Source: Polluticoccus soli
GTDB taxonomy: Bacteria; Bacteroidota; Bacteroidia; Chitinophagales; Chitinophagaceae
Direction of reading: 5' to 3'
Assembly (NCBI RefSeq): GCF_029269745.1
Contig: NZ_JARJHT010000002.1
Span: 1,116,001-1,180,000 of the forward strand
Length of the DNA stretch: 64,000 nucleotides
How positions within the stretch are numbered: the first letter of the stretch is position 1; every line of letters begins with the position of its first letter. Below are positions 1-8,800 of this stretch, piece after piece. The position numbers were made by a program, and so were the translations under genes. The notes under the pieces were generated by a model. That model ran no database searches, had not been told where the DNA came from, and worked only from the letters and a program-made list of their open reading frames with translations.

Positions 1-17
1 TAGTAAAGCCCGGAAAG

Positions 18-431
18 ATGAAAGAGCATACCACCAACTACCAGAACGCGTTTATCGAGATAGCTGAGGACTGCCCTGTAAAGGCAGGCGAGATGCCACC
101 ACTGAAGGGCGATAAAAAGACGGTAGCCAACATGCAGTTTGATATGGTGTATGACAATCCGTACAAGTACACTTCCGACGACGTATTGTTCCAGGTGTAT
201 GCCGATCGCAATGGGATCAAAAAAGGCGAAACGGCTGAAGCGCGCAAAGCATTCTTTTCCAAGGGTCAACCCTGTTTTCGTACCTCTCCCCTCACCAAGC
301 GATATGGCTGGGGTGTACACAGCGACGAGGCTGGTCGCATAGCCATTTATGGAGCCGAAACGACCGAATACAAAAAGATGGCTGAGGACAAGAGCCTGAA
401 AGTCGTGAAGGCGATGAGGAGTAGTAAATAA
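18..431 (+). CDS. DUF6157 family protein
   Basis: This is a 137-residue cytosolic protein of the DUF6157 family, which has no assigned function. The match rests on the N-terminal pattern HTTNYQNAFIEIAEDCP, the central segment NPYKYTSDDVLFQVYADR and the segment GQPCFRTSPLTKRYGWGVH, all typical of that family, and on the length, which is close to the family norm. The start ATG at 18 sits near the window edge but the protein seems complete. There is no signal peptide or membrane segment. The next gene on this strand lies 87 bases downstream, so a shared transcript is possible but not shown. Confidence 0.8.
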   Translation: MKEHTTNYQNAFIEIAEDCPVKAGEMPPLKGDKKTVANMQFDMVYDNPYKYTSDDVLFQVYADRNGIKKGETAEARKAFFSKGQPCFRTSPLTKRYGWGVHSDEAGRIAIYGAETTEYKKMAEDKSLKVVKAMRSSK

Positions 432-518
432 GTGCTATAAACATCAATTTAATACCCCTATTGTTAATCTTTATCCGCAACCAATGTACCTACAATAGAT
501 GTTTTGTAACTTGCATAC

Positions 519-1418
519 ATGGAACGAAAAGACTTCCTGAGAACGATGCTGGCTTTTTCGGCGGCGGGTACGCTCACCAGCTTTAAAAATTTTACAGACG
601 GGTTGCCTAAGCAAGGCAGAAAGATGCCGGTATTGTTCACGTCCCACGGCAGCCCGATGGACATACCCCTGAGCAAAGACGAGCGCCCTTTCTGGAATGC
701 GCTGTTTGAACTAGGTAAGGGTTTGCAAAACAATTTCGACGTGAAGGCGGCATTGATCGTGTCGGCACATTGGTGTACACGTGGCACTTATGTCAATATA
801 TCGCCTGAGCAACAGCAGATATACGATTACTACGGTTTTCCAAAAGAGTATTACGAAGTAAAATACCATGCAAAAGGTGCACCTGAGATAGCGCACGAGG
901 TGGCGAAGATCGTGCCTTCTGTAAAGGAGAGCACCGACTGGGGGTTGGATCACGGCGCCTGGCCTATGCTGATGCACCTGTTTCCTGAAGCCAACATACC
1001 CGTGTTCCAAATGAGCATAGACTACTATGCAAAACCGGAATATCATTTTGAACTAGGCAGACAACTGGCGGCGCTGCGCGAGAAAGGTGTACTGATCATA
1101 GGCAGTGGTTCGCTGATACACAACCTGCAGTTGGCAGGACAGAAGATGAGCCGCAACGACATGACCCCATATGGCTGGGAAGCCGAGTATGATGAGTGGC
1201 TCAAAAAAACGATAGACGCACGCAATTTTGCCGACATCGTTAAGTATGAAACAAGTCACAAACTAGGCAAACTGGCAGCGCCAACACCAGACCATTATGT
1301 GCCGGTATTATACAGCCTCGGCCTCACCGATAAGAGCGACGAGATCAACTATTTTTACGAGGGCACGCCAAGTATTCCCGCATTCAGCGAAAGAAGTTTT
1401 CTGATCGGAAATATATAA
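519..1418 (+). CDS. ygiD: 4,5-DOPA-extradiol-dioxygenase-like protein (LigB/YgiD family)
   Basis: This 299-residue protein belongs to the class III extradiol ring-cleavage dioxygenases (LigB fold), and most resembles bacterial YgiD, which opens the catechol ring of DOPA-like substrates using a non-haem metal. Visible signs are PVLFTSHGSPMDIPL with the metal-binding His near residue 43, ALIVSAHWCTRG with a second His near 86, the GLDHGAWPML block near 147 and IIGSGSLIHNLQ near 198. An N-terminal hydrophobic stretch (residues 8-24) with RKDFLRTMLAFSAAGTL looks like a twin-arginine-type or ordinary export signal, which is unusual for YgiD and suggests a periplasmic location. The physiological substrate cannot be read from the sequence. 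Confidence 0.85.
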   Translation: MERKDFLRTMLAFSAAGTLTSFKNFTDGLPKQGRKMPVLFTSHGSPMDIPLSKDERPFWNALFELGKGLQNNFDVKAALIVSAHWCTRGTYVNISPEQQQIYDYYGFPKEYYEVKYHAKGAPEIAHEVAKIVPSVKESTDWGLDHGAWPMLMHLFPEANIPVFQMSIDYYAKPEYHFELGRQLAALREKGVLIIGSGSLIHNLQLAGQKMSRNDMTPYGWEAEYDEWLKKTIDARNFADIVKYETSHKLGKLAAPTPDHYVPVLYSLGLTDKSDEINYFYEGTPSIPAFSERSFLIGNI

Positions 1419-1466
1419 CCGTGTCAAGTGTTGCCACCTGACACCACAATAAAGAACTTATACGAT

Positions 1467-1500
1467 GAGAAAGCCGCTCTGAAAAGCGGCTTTCTCTATT
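1467..1500. terminator. bidirectional hairpin between convergent genes
   Basis: A perfect 12-base-pair stem (1467-1478 with 1485-1496) with a 6-base loop lies between the converging stop codons of the dioxygenase gene and the MFS gene. The T-run is short on both sides, so it may be a moderate terminator. Confidence 0.6.
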
Positions 1501-3219
1501 TCATGAATCAGCCAGGCGGTTACCGTCACCCTGCCATTTCCGTTCTGTGTCTGTATATGTCCTTGGCTGTGCTTCGTCGTCGCTTTGGCCAAATTCGTCC
1601 TCCAGCATGATGCCTGCTTCTTCCACGATCGGGTGTTTGGCTTTGAGCAATGGTATCTCAGGCAAAAAGAAAACAACGATCAGCGCCACCAGCATCAGGC
1701 AGGCAGCTACAAAAAACACACTGTCTACGGCAGCGCTGAATGCCACCTTAGCAAGCCCAATAAAGTGCTCGAAATTGCTGTACACCTGCTGCTGCATATT
1801 AGGCGGCACCTTAGCCAGCATCTGTTTTATATGCTCCTGGTTGGTCTGGTTGAGCACCGATTGAAGCATGGTACCATCAAAATGGCTACCGCTGCCGCTT
1901 GTATTTAATTGCTTCATCTGCGCCACAAATGGATCGCTTCTCAGCATACTGGCCTGCTCTGTCAGCTTACTGTTCATGATGCCACCTAAAATAGCAGTGC
2001 CTACTGTGCCGCCTATATTACGGAACAACTGTGTACCAGCAGTTACTTCTCCCAGCCGCTGCATGGGAAAAGCACTCTGCACAGCCAGGGTGAAGATGGG
2101 CATAGTAGCGCCGAGACCAGCGCCCAGCAATACCATCCGCACGATGAGAGAAATATTGGAGGTATGCTCATCGATAGTAGAGAAATAAAACAAAGCGGCC
2201 ACCGTAAGAGCTGTTCCTGCAATAGCCAAAACTTTATACTTGCCGGTGCGCGAAATAACTTGTCCTGCAACGCTGGATGCCACCACAAGCGATAGCATCA
2301 TAGGCGTGAGCACAAGCCCGGCATGTGTGGCTGAACCGCCAATAACACCTTGGGAAAATATGGGCACGTAAATGATGACACCAAACATGCCCATAGCTGT
2401 AAGGAACATAGCAGCAACCGATACAATGAATACGCGGTTACGGAATAATGTCAGCGATAATATGGGATTGCGCGCCCTGCCCTCTACGCGGATGAAAATG
2501 AACAGGGATGCAGCTGCAAACGCCAGGGAACTGATGATCTGCCATGAGCTCCACTGGTACACGCTACCGCCCCATACCAGCGAGAGCAACAGCGGGATGA
2601 GAGTAGCGGCAATAAAAAATGCCCCAAGCCAGTCGATAGTTTTGTCCCTGTGGTGCGGCGCTATCTTCGGCAATGTCGCCAGCAACACCACGATCGCGAT
2701 CACACCCAGCGGTATATTCACATAAAACACCCAACGCCAGGTTGTATTGTCCGTTATCCAACCACCAAGCAAGGGACCGGCAATGCTGCTCAATCCAAAA
2801 ATGCCACCTATAAATCCCTGGAACTTACCCCGTTCGGCCGGCGGGAACACTTCACCTATGATGGCAAAAGAGTTGACCATCATAGCGCCACCGCCAATAC
2901 CCTGCAGTGCGCGAAAGAATATAAGCTGCGTCATATTTTGCGACAGCCCGCAAAGCATAGACGCCGCCAGGAAAATGCCAATACCCAACAAATAGAGTAC
3001 ACGCCTGCCAAACATATCGGACAACTTACCGTAGATGGGTACCGTAACTGTAGACCCCAACATATAGGCGGTAAATACCCAGCTGATGTGTTCAAGCCCG
3101 TGCAGTTCCTGTACTATGGTTGGCATGGCGGTCGACACAATGGTCTGGTCGAGCGAGGAAAGTAACATGGCGAGTATAACACCTGACAGTATAGCCCATT
3201 TATTCGTCTGGTTCATCAA
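1501..3219 (-). CDS. MFS drug/H+ antiporter, DHA2 (EmrB/QacA) family
   Basis: This is a 572-residue inner-membrane exporter with about 14 predicted membrane segments, the layout of the DHA2 family that pumps drugs or other amphiphiles out using the proton gradient. Family motifs are present in order: LDQTIVSTAMPTI in helix 1 (motif D), GKLSDMFGRRVLYL in the first cytoplasmic loop (motif A), RALQGIGGGAMM in helix 4, and GLSSIAGPLLGGWI followed by WRWVFYVNIPLG (motif C region). The last 50 residues form an acidic, hydrophilic tail. No MFP or TolC partner is adjacent, so the exported compound and any tripartite assembly are unknown. It starts with two ATG codons; either may be used. Confidence 0.9.
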   Translation of the reverse strand: MMNQTNKWAILSGVILAMLLSSLDQTIVSTAMPTIVQELHGLEHISWVFTAYMLGSTVTVPIYGKLSDMFGRRVLYLLGIGIFLAASMLCGLSQNMTQLIFFRALQGIGGGAMMVNSFAIIGEVFPPAERGKFQGFIGGIFGLSSIAGPLLGGWITDNTTWRWVFYVNIPLGVIAIVVLLATLPKIAPHHRDKTIDWLGAFFIAATLIPLLLSLVWGGSVYQWSSWQIISSLAFAAASLFIFIRVEGRARNPILSLTLFRNRVFIVSVAAMFLTAMGMFGVIIYVPIFSQGVIGGSATHAGLVLTPMMLSLVVASSVAGQVISRTGKYKVLAIAGTALTVAALFYFSTIDEHTSNISLIVRMVLLGAGLGATMPIFTLAVQSAFPMQRLGEVTAGTQLFRNIGGTVGTAILGGIMNSKLTEQASMLRSDPFVAQMKQLNTSGSGSHFDGTMLQSVLNQTNQEHIKQMLAKVPPNMQQQVYSNFEHFIGLAKVAFSAAVDSVFFVAACLMLVALIVVFFLPEIPLLKAKHPIVEEAGIMLEDEFGQSDDEAQPRTYTDTERKWQGDGNRLADS

Positions 3220-3303
3220 TCGTTCTTTCCCAACTCAGCTCAAAAGCCATACCCGCACAATTAGCGACTCAGGATCAATAGCATACTGTCTGCTATACAG
3301 AAC

Positions 3304-3330
3304 AAAAAAGCCGCTTTGTGAGGCGGCTTT
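3304..3330 (-). terminator. Rho-independent terminator of the TPR gene
   Basis: An 8-base-pair GC-rich stem (3307-3314 with 3323-3330) is followed on the minus strand by six T residues, 22 bases after the stop of the TPR gene. Confidence 0.75.
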
Positions 3331-3351
3331 GTATAAAAGTTCGTTAGTTAA

Positions 3352-4005
3352 TTAACCAGGGATACGTGCAATATACTTGCTCAGCTCTTTTACCTGCTCT
3401 ACCACCTGCGGATTGGTAGCCTTAATTGATTTTGCTTTTGCAAAGTACATTTTTGCAGCACGGAAATCGCGGCGCTGCATGCTGATGCTTGACAGTTGCA
3501 GGTAAGCCGTTGCTTCGCTGTCTTTATCAGGAAGACCGGCTTTCACGGCTTTGCGCAGGTTCTCGTATGCTTCTTTGGTATTGCCTTTGCGGTACGCGAT
3601 AGAACCCAGCTGCAGGTAGGCAGTACCTTCCAGTTCTTTTTCGGTACCAGCCTCCAGTCCTTTACGGATATCAGCTTCTGCCTGGTCAAGGTCGTCGCCC
3701 ATGGTAGACAGGTTGGCGCGCAACATGTAATAAGACGAACGTACAGGCTTGTACAGCAGGTCCGGGTACTTTACGCGTTTCATCAGCGCCTGAGCACCTT
3801 CCATATCTCCATCCTCAATATAACCCTGTATCAGCGTCATTGGTCCGATCAGGAAGTGAGCAGCAACCATCAGGATGGCCACCAGGAACGGCAGCCATGC
3901 GATCCACCAGGTAACTGAAAAGCCTAGCCAAAAGCCCAGGCCAATCAATACTACTGCAAGAGGTATGCGATTGAATACTATAAAACGACGGAGACTTGCC
4001 TTCAT
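3352..4005 (-). CDS. membrane-anchored tetratricopeptide-repeat protein
   Basis: This 217-residue protein has two closely spaced hydrophobic segments at its N terminus (about residues 10-30 and 34-56), then a helical region with three to four TPR-like repeats: AYLQLGSIAYRKGNTKEAYENL and AYLQLSSISMQRRDFRAAKMYF are clear units. TPR domains act as protein-binding scaffolds. The protein is expected to sit in the inner membrane with its repeats in the cytosol or periplasm. It is preceded by an exact TAnnTTTG box and followed by a terminator, so it is probably monocistronic. The specific role is unknown. Confidence 0.75.
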   Translation of the reverse strand: MKASLRRFIVFNRIPLAVVLIGLGFWLGFSVTWWIAWLPFLVAILMVAAHFLIGPMTLIQGYIEDGDMEGAQALMKRVKYPDLLYKPVRSSYYMLRANLSTMGDDLDQAEADIRKGLEAGTEKELEGTAYLQLGSIAYRKGNTKEAYENLRKAVKAGLPDKDSEATAYLQLSSISMQRRDFRAAKMYFAKAKSIKATNPQVVEQVKELSKYIARIPG

Positions 4006-4022
4006 TACTTAAAAATTGGCTG

Positions 4023-4030
4023 CAAAGATA
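4023..4030 (-). promoter_or_regulatory. -7 promoter box of the TPR gene
   Basis: Minus-strand TATCTTTG matches the Bacteroidota -7 consensus TAnnTTTG. It lies 18 bases before the start codon at 4005. No good -33 TTG was found. Confidence 0.55.
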
Positions 4031-4151
4031 AGTTTTCGCGCGGTGATACACCACATATAAGGCTATTACATATCTTCTTAATATTCAGCTGTACGCGGCT
4101 CACGCCTTAACCGATGAGCTGTTTTGTAACCGAATACCCAACTGCTGTGCC

Positions 4152-4179
4152 TTGCTTTGGGAGTTACGTCTTACTTTTG
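4152..4179 (+). promoter_or_regulatory. promoter (-33 TTG and -7 TACTTTTG)
   Basis: TTG at 4152-4154 and TACTTTTG at 4172-4179 are spaced by 17 bases. Transcription would begin at about 4183, only two bases before the ATG at 4185, giving an almost leaderless message. Confidence 0.5.
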
Positions 4180-4184
4180 TCACC

Positions 4185-4934
4185 ATGGAAGCAGTCACGC
4201 AGGCGACAGATTGGTTTGAAAGTTGGTTCGGGTCCCCTTATTACAAAATTTTGTATCAGAACAGGGATGAAATGGAGGCACAGGCATTTGTAGAAAAGCT
4301 GATAGACCACCTGCAACCCCTGCCCGGCAGCAGCATGCTCGATATAGCCTGCGGCGAAGGCCGCTTTGCCGTGCAGCTTGCTGAGCATGGGTATGACATA
4401 GTAGGTATCGACCTGTCGCACCACAGCATCGAAACTGCAAAACAGTTTGAGGAAGAGCACCTGCAGTTTTTTGTGCACGACATGCGTTTCCCGTTTTACA
4501 TTAACTACTTCGACTATGCCTTTAACTTCTTCACTAGCTTCGGTTATTTTGCCCACGACCGCGACCATATGATGGCCGCCAAAGCGTTTGCAGCCGCTCT
4601 GAAAAAAGATGGTTTGCTGGTGGTAGACTACCTGAACAAAGAATATGTGCTTGGCGGACTGGTGCCGGAAGAGACCGTACAAAGGGGGAGTTATACGTTT
4701 CACATTACGCGTAAACTGGAACGGAATCACATTCTCAAAACAATAGATTTTTCCGATGCCGACGGCAAGCATAGGCGCTATACCGAAAGTGTAGCCGCTT
4801 TTACACTGGCTGATTTCATCCAGATGTTCAAACGTGCAAAAATGACGCTGGTGGGGACCTTCGGCGATTACCAGCTGAACTCTTACCACCCTACCGATTC
4901 GCCGCGAATGATCATGATCTTTAAAAAAGCCTGA
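4185..4934 (+). CDS. class I SAM-dependent methyltransferase
   Basis: This 249-residue enzyme has the Rossmann-like methyltransferase fold. Motif I (MLDIACGEGRFAVQLAEHG, near residues 50-68) and the following VGIDLS acidic strand end bind S-adenosylmethionine; YAFNFFTSFGYF is the motif II-III region. The substrate is not evident; similar small-molecule methyltransferases are common in Bacteroidota. I place the start at the ATG at 4185 because an upstream TTG at 4152 would add residues that do not fit the family and would overlap the promoter. The stop overlaps the start of the PAP2 gene by one base, so the two are almost certainly translated as a coupled pair. Confidence 0.85.
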   Translation: MEAVTQATDWFESWFGSPYYKILYQNRDEMEAQAFVEKLIDHLQPLPGSSMLDIACGEGRFAVQLAEHGYDIVGIDLSHHSIETAKQFEEEHLQFFVHDMRFPFYINYFDYAFNFFTSFGYFAHDRDHMMAAKAFAAALKKDGLLVVDYLNKEYVLGGLVPEETVQRGSYTFHITRKLERNHILKTIDFSDADGKHRRYTESVAAFTLADFIQMFKRAKMTLVGTFGDYQLNSYHPTDSPRMIMIFKKA

Positions 4935-5551
4935 TGCTAGAGCACCTCCAGAACTTACTTATAACATTCGACTACGGGTTGTGGTATTACCTGAACACCG
5001 AATGGCATAACTATATACTGGATGCCATCATGCCATACATACGCAACCAATGGGCCTGGGCACCACTCTACCTGTTCCTGCTTATGTTCATGACCATGAA
5101 CTTTGGACGCAGGGGATGGATCTGGTGCATCTTCTTCCTGCTCACATTTGCCATTGCCGATTACGTGAGCGCATCTATGCTGAAACCTTTATTCATACGT
5201 ACAAGGCCTTGCAACAATCCCTTCCTGCAAACAATGGTGCATAGTATAGTACCGTGCGGAAGCGGCCCTAGTTTCCCCAGCGCTCATGCGGCCAATCATT
5301 TTGGATTAGGTGTATTCATGGCCACAACCTTACACTCCAAAGTAAAAGGCATCTGGTGGATGACCATGATCTGGGCATTTATGATCGGCTATGCACAGGT
5401 GTATGTTGGCGTGCACTTTCCGCTGGATGTGATATGCGGCGGACTGGTGGGTGCAGTTGCAGGCACGCTGACCGGTAATATCTTCAATCGCCTATTCGAC
5501 CTGAGTAAACCGCATAAGGTTAAAGTCAAACCCGCGCCTACCGCCCCATAA
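4934..5551 (+). CDS. PAP2-superfamily membrane phosphatase
   Basis: This 205-residue integral membrane protein belongs to the PAP2 (phosphatidic acid phosphatase type 2) superfamily, whose members remove phosphate from lipids such as phosphatidate or undecaprenyl pyrophosphate at the periplasmic face. The three motifs are seen as KPLFIRTRP (near 83), PSFPSAHAAN (near 112) and YVGVHFPLDV (near 157). The residue that is usually Arg in motif 3 is Gln here (AQVYVGVH), a variation found in several Bacteroidota proteins. About five membrane helices are predicted. The start codon overlaps the methyltransferase stop, and the C-terminal 14 bases overlap the convergent TrmH gene. The lipid substrate is unknown. 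Confidence 0.85.
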   Translation: MLEHLQNLLITFDYGLWYYLNTEWHNYILDAIMPYIRNQWAWAPLYLFLLMFMTMNFGRRGWIWCIFFLLTFAIADYVSASMLKPLFIRTRPCNNPFLQTMVHSIVPCGSGPSFPSAHAANHFGLGVFMATTLHSKVKGIWWMTMIWAFMIGYAQVYVGVHFPLDVICGGLVGAVAGTLTGNIFNRLFDLSKPHKVKVKPAPTAP

Positions 5552-6278
5552 GCAAGGCACAAATAATACCTGCTGACACAGCTGCATTCAAAGACTCTGC
5601 TCCGCCAAGACGCGGGATCGTGACCTTGTGTTGCGCCTTATCGAGGATGGCATCAGAAATGCCCTTTGATTCATTGCCGATGATCAATACACCATAAGCT
5701 GGTTTCGAAATCTCGTAGATGTTCTGTCCATTGAGGGCAGCTGCATATACAGGCATATTCGCCTGCGATAAGAATTCATTGAGAGGCGCTGTGCGAATGT
5801 TCACTCTCAAATGTCCGCCCATAGCTGACTGCACTACTTTAGGATTATAAACATCGACACAACCAGGAGAGCAGATGATGTGCTTGACACCAAACCAATC
5901 GGCAATGCGAATGATAGTACCCATATTGCCCGGGTCTTGAATCTCATCAAGCGCAATACACCACTCATTAGCCGGCATCGCATCATCATGTTTTGGCATG
6001 TGTGCTACTACAAGCACGTGATTGGGTGTTTGCAGAGTGGAAATAGACTTCAATTGAATATCGTCGACAATATGAAGTGTGGCTTCTTCATGCCTGTCAA
6101 TTAGCGCTCGGTTAGCTTCGGCCCATTCGTAAGTCGCAGCTATGTGCTGGATGGGTGCATCTGAAGACAGCCATTCACGGGATATTTTGTCGCCTTCGGC
6201 TATAAATACATTGTGTTCTTTACGATATTTTTGCAGCGATAACGACCGAATATATTTATTTTGCGCCTTCGACAACAT
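5538..6278 (-). CDS. TrmH/SpoU-family RNA 2'-O-methyltransferase
   Basis: This 246-residue protein is a SPOUT-class enzyme that transfers methyl from SAM to ribose 2'-OH in rRNA or tRNA. The N terminus (SKAQNKYIRSLSLQKYRKEH, residues 3-22) is the substrate-binding domain start seen in RlmB/TrmH-like proteins. The three SPOUT motifs follow: IQDPGNMGTIIRIADWFG (near 113), VLIIGNESKGISD (near 199) and IPRLGGAESLNAAVSAGI (near 223), which form the deep trefoil knot. It converges on the PAP2 gene with a 14-base overlap. The exact nucleotide target cannot be told from sequence. Confidence 0.9.
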   Translation of the reverse strand: MLSKAQNKYIRSLSLQKYRKEHNVFIAEGDKISREWLSSDAPIQHIAATYEWAEANRALIDRHEEATLHIVDDIQLKSISTLQTPNHVLVVAHMPKHDDAMPANEWCIALDEIQDPGNMGTIIRIADWFGVKHIICSPGCVDVYNPKVVQSAMGGHLRVNIRTAPLNEFLSQANMPVYAAALNGQNIYEISKPAYGVLIIGNESKGISDAILDKAQHKVTIPRLGGAESLNAAVSAGIICALLMGR

Positions 6279-6282
6279 AGAG

Positions 6283-6290
6283 CAAAGCTA
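6283..6290 (-). promoter_or_regulatory. -7 promoter box of the TrmH-family gene
   Basis: Minus-strand TAGCTTTG fits TAnnTTTG and ends only four bases before the ATG at 6278, so the transcript would start at or next to the start codon. Confidence 0.5.
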
Positions 6291-6313
6291 ACTGAATTGT
6301 CTTAACCTGATAC

Positions 6314-8752
6314 ATGAGTCATAGAAGAATTGTTTTCTCCGTCCAGGCATTATCGTTACTGATAGTGTTGCTTGTATCAGGAAGTTGTAACATTACCCGC
6401 CACCTGAAAGAGGGTGAATACCTGCTAAAAAGCAACGACGTAAAACTTCACTCCAAACAAAACATAACACGCAAGGGCGAGATCAGGGATAACCTGGAAG
6501 CGCTGATCGTGCAAAAACCGAATACAAAATTCCTTGGCATTCCGTATAAGCTGATTTTTTACAACTGGCGTTATAACAAATTTCAGCACGATAGCGGGCA
6601 CTACCAGGTACGTACTAAAACAGTTGAGGCGCCGGTTATTTACGATAGTGCTTCAAAGCGACGCTCGGCGCTGAACATGCGCAGTTACCTGTTTAACCAG
6701 GGGTATTTTTATTCTAAGGTTACAGATACCACAAAGTTTAAAGACAAAAAAGCCTATGTCACCTATTTCGTAAATACGGGAAGCAACTACCTTATCAATA
6801 ACCGTATTTATGATATCGACGATAGCACCATCAATTCTTTCGTTCTACTGAATGAAGGAGCCACTGTGTTGAAACCGGGGATAGAGTTTACTTATACCCT
6901 GCTGGAAGAAGAACGAACACGACTAATAACCGTATTACGCAACCAGGGGTATTATAAGATATCGAACAATAACATCAGCTTTGAGCTGGATACAGCTAAC
7001 AAGCGCATGTTGAGAAGCGATGAAAACCTGATAGAGGACGCGATCAATGTGCTGGCGTTTCAAAAAAATGAACGCAAGCCAACGCTGGATATCAAGATCA
7101 TCATCCGCGCCGATGAAGATCCGAGTTCGTATTACCGGTATGGCATTAGCCGCGTGCGGGTGTTTCCCGACTATAAGGGAGGATCTGACTTCCGCGATAC
7201 CACAATGATCCAAAGGGCCATTGGCAAGGTCACATTCAAGTATCACGACTATTATATACGCGAGAACATCATTTACAGACACCTATTCCTCGAGCCCGAC
7301 CGCTATTATTCGCAGAAGGAATATGACCAGACTGTCAATAAACTCAATGAATTAGGATCGTTCCAATCCATCCGTATTAGCTTCAGCGAAGACACCACAC
7401 GCGGTCCGGGCTGGCTGAATGCTAACGTGTTCCTTACACCGGCCCAGAAATTCGATTTCAATACAAACCTAGAGGTATCAAACGGTTCAATTTACCAGCT
7501 GGGAAATGCCCTGTCTGTAAGTTTGCGCAACCGAAACTTTGGCCGTGGTGGAAACATGCTGACGCTGACAGCAGCAGGCGGCATCGAAATGACGCATGAT
7601 ACCATCGGTAAAAACTTCATTGACCGTTTTCATATGCTGACCCGTACGCTTAGTGTAAATGCGGGCATAGACTTTCCAAAATTCCTCCTGCCGTTCCGTT
7701 CTCACACTATTAGTAAAAAGAATATTCCGCGTACCGAGATCAACTTGGGCACGGCCATACAGGAACGTGTGAAATACTTTACTGTGCTCAACTCCTCGGC
7801 CAACTTTAGGTATAAATGGCGGGAAACATCTACCAAGAACTGGGAGCTAACGCCCATCTTTGCCAACGTTATCCGTCTTCCGGTTGTTACAGATTCATTC
7901 AACAACCTGCTAAGAACCAACAGCTGGCTACGAAACGCCTATACAGAAACATTCATTGAAGGGGAAAACGTTGCATTCATTTTCACCGACCGCGAAAAGC
8001 GACTGGGTAAAAATTATTTCTACGCGCGTCTTGGTTTGGAAGAAGCAGGAGGTATTCTTCGTGGTCTGAACACCTTCATTCCAAAACTGGACAGCTCGTA
8101 TTCGCAGTACCTCAAGTTTGACTTTGACGCACAACACTTCGTACCACGACGACATTCAGCCTGGGCATTCCGCTTTATTGGCGGCATAGGTTTGCCTTAT
8201 GGCAACTCGATAACGTTGCCATACCTGAAACAATATTACGTTGGTGGTGGTTATAGTATGCGCGGCTTCCGTATACGCACACTTGGGCCAGGCAGCTATG
8301 TTGATGTTACGCCCGATGAAGGAACGAACGTAGTAGACCGCACGGGCGACATAAGGCTGGAGCTAAACGGTGAGTACCGTTTTGATGTAGTACGCCTGTT
8401 TGGTGGTGCGATGAACTTGAAAAGTGCCTTATTTGCCGATGCGGGAAACATTTGGCTTGCAGACAGTACACGCGACTATCCAGATGGAGAATTCCAATTT
8501 AAAAACCTGGGCAGAGATATTGCAATTAACGTTGGCACAGGTGCGCGGATAGATGTTGCGGGTTTCTTTCTCGTAAGAGCGGACGTAGGTATACCGATAA
8601 AACGGCCTTTTTACCTTCCTGATGACGAGATAGCGCGCGATGTAAATGGTACTTTGATCCGCCGTGGTTGGGCACTCGACGAATTTTTTGGCTACAAAGA
8701 CTGGGCAAAACAAAACCTCGTGCTTACCGTATCCATCGGCTATCCATTCTAA
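6314..8752 (+). CDS. tamL: lipidated BamA/TamA-family outer membrane protein (TamL-like)
   Basis: This 812-residue protein has a lipoprotein signal (hydrophobic residues 10-22, lipobox LVSGSC with Cys near 25), then POTRA-like alpha/beta repeats to about residue 370, then a C-terminal 16-strand barrel. The barrel has the Omp85 signature YYVGGGYSMRGFRIRTLGPG (near 644-663) and ends in the terminal strand LVLTVSIGYPF. Omp85 proteins insert or transport proteins and lipids at the outer membrane. Lipid-anchored TamA versions are known in Bacteroidota, where they are called TamL and pair with TamB. No tamB is adjacent here. It is followed 48 bases later by the arginase gene, which has its own promoter. 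Confidence 0.88.
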   Translation: MSHRRIVFSVQALSLLIVLLVSGSCNITRHLKEGEYLLKSNDVKLHSKQNITRKGEIRDNLEALIVQKPNTKFLGIPYKLIFYNWRYNKFQHDSGHYQVRTKTVEAPVIYDSASKRRSALNMRSYLFNQGYFYSKVTDTTKFKDKKAYVTYFVNTGSNYLINNRIYDIDDSTINSFVLLNEGATVLKPGIEFTYTLLEEERTRLITVLRNQGYYKISNNNISFELDTANKRMLRSDENLIEDAINVLAFQKNERKPTLDIKIIIRADEDPSSYYRYGISRVRVFPDYKGGSDFRDTTMIQRAIGKVTFKYHDYYIRENIIYRHLFLEPDRYYSQKEYDQTVNKLNELGSFQSIRISFSEDTTRGPGWLNANVFLTPAQKFDFNTNLEVSNGSIYQLGNALSVSLRNRNFGRGGNMLTLTAAGGIEMTHDTIGKNFIDRFHMLTRTLSVNAGIDFPKFLLPFRSHTISKKNIPRTEINLGTAIQERVKYFTVLNSSANFRYKWRETSTKNWELTPIFANVIRLPVVTDSFNNLLRTNSWLRNAYTETFIEGENVAFIFTDREKRLGKNYFYARLGLEEAGGILRGLNTFIPKLDSSYSQYLKFDFDAQHFVPRRHSAWAFRFIGGIGLPYGNSITLPYLKQYYVGGGYSMRGFRIRTLGPGSYVDVTPDEGTNVVDRTGDIRLELNGEYRFDVVRLFGGAMNLKSALFADAGNIWLADSTRDYPDGEFQFKNLGRDIAINVGTGARIDVAGFFLVRADVGIPIKRPFYLPDDEIARDVNGTLIRRGWALDEFFGYKDWAKQNLVLTVSIGYPF

Positions 8753-8763
8753 CACTGGCGCTT

Positions 8764-8794
8764 TTGCTGAAGCGCATCGCATTTAATATCTTTG
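8764..8794 (+). promoter_or_regulatory. promoter of the arginase-family gene
   Basis: TTG at 8764-8766 and TATCTTTG at 8787-8794 are 20 bases apart, a full Bacteroidota -33/-7 pair. Predicted transcription start is about 8798, three bases before the ATG at 8801. Confidence 0.6.
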
Positions 8795-8800
8795 ACGCAT

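Noticed and set aside
4164-4889. Long open frame on the minus strand opposite the methyltransferase gene
   Set aside because: It is fully antisense to a gene with clear methyltransferase motifs, and its translation shows no family pattern or signal.
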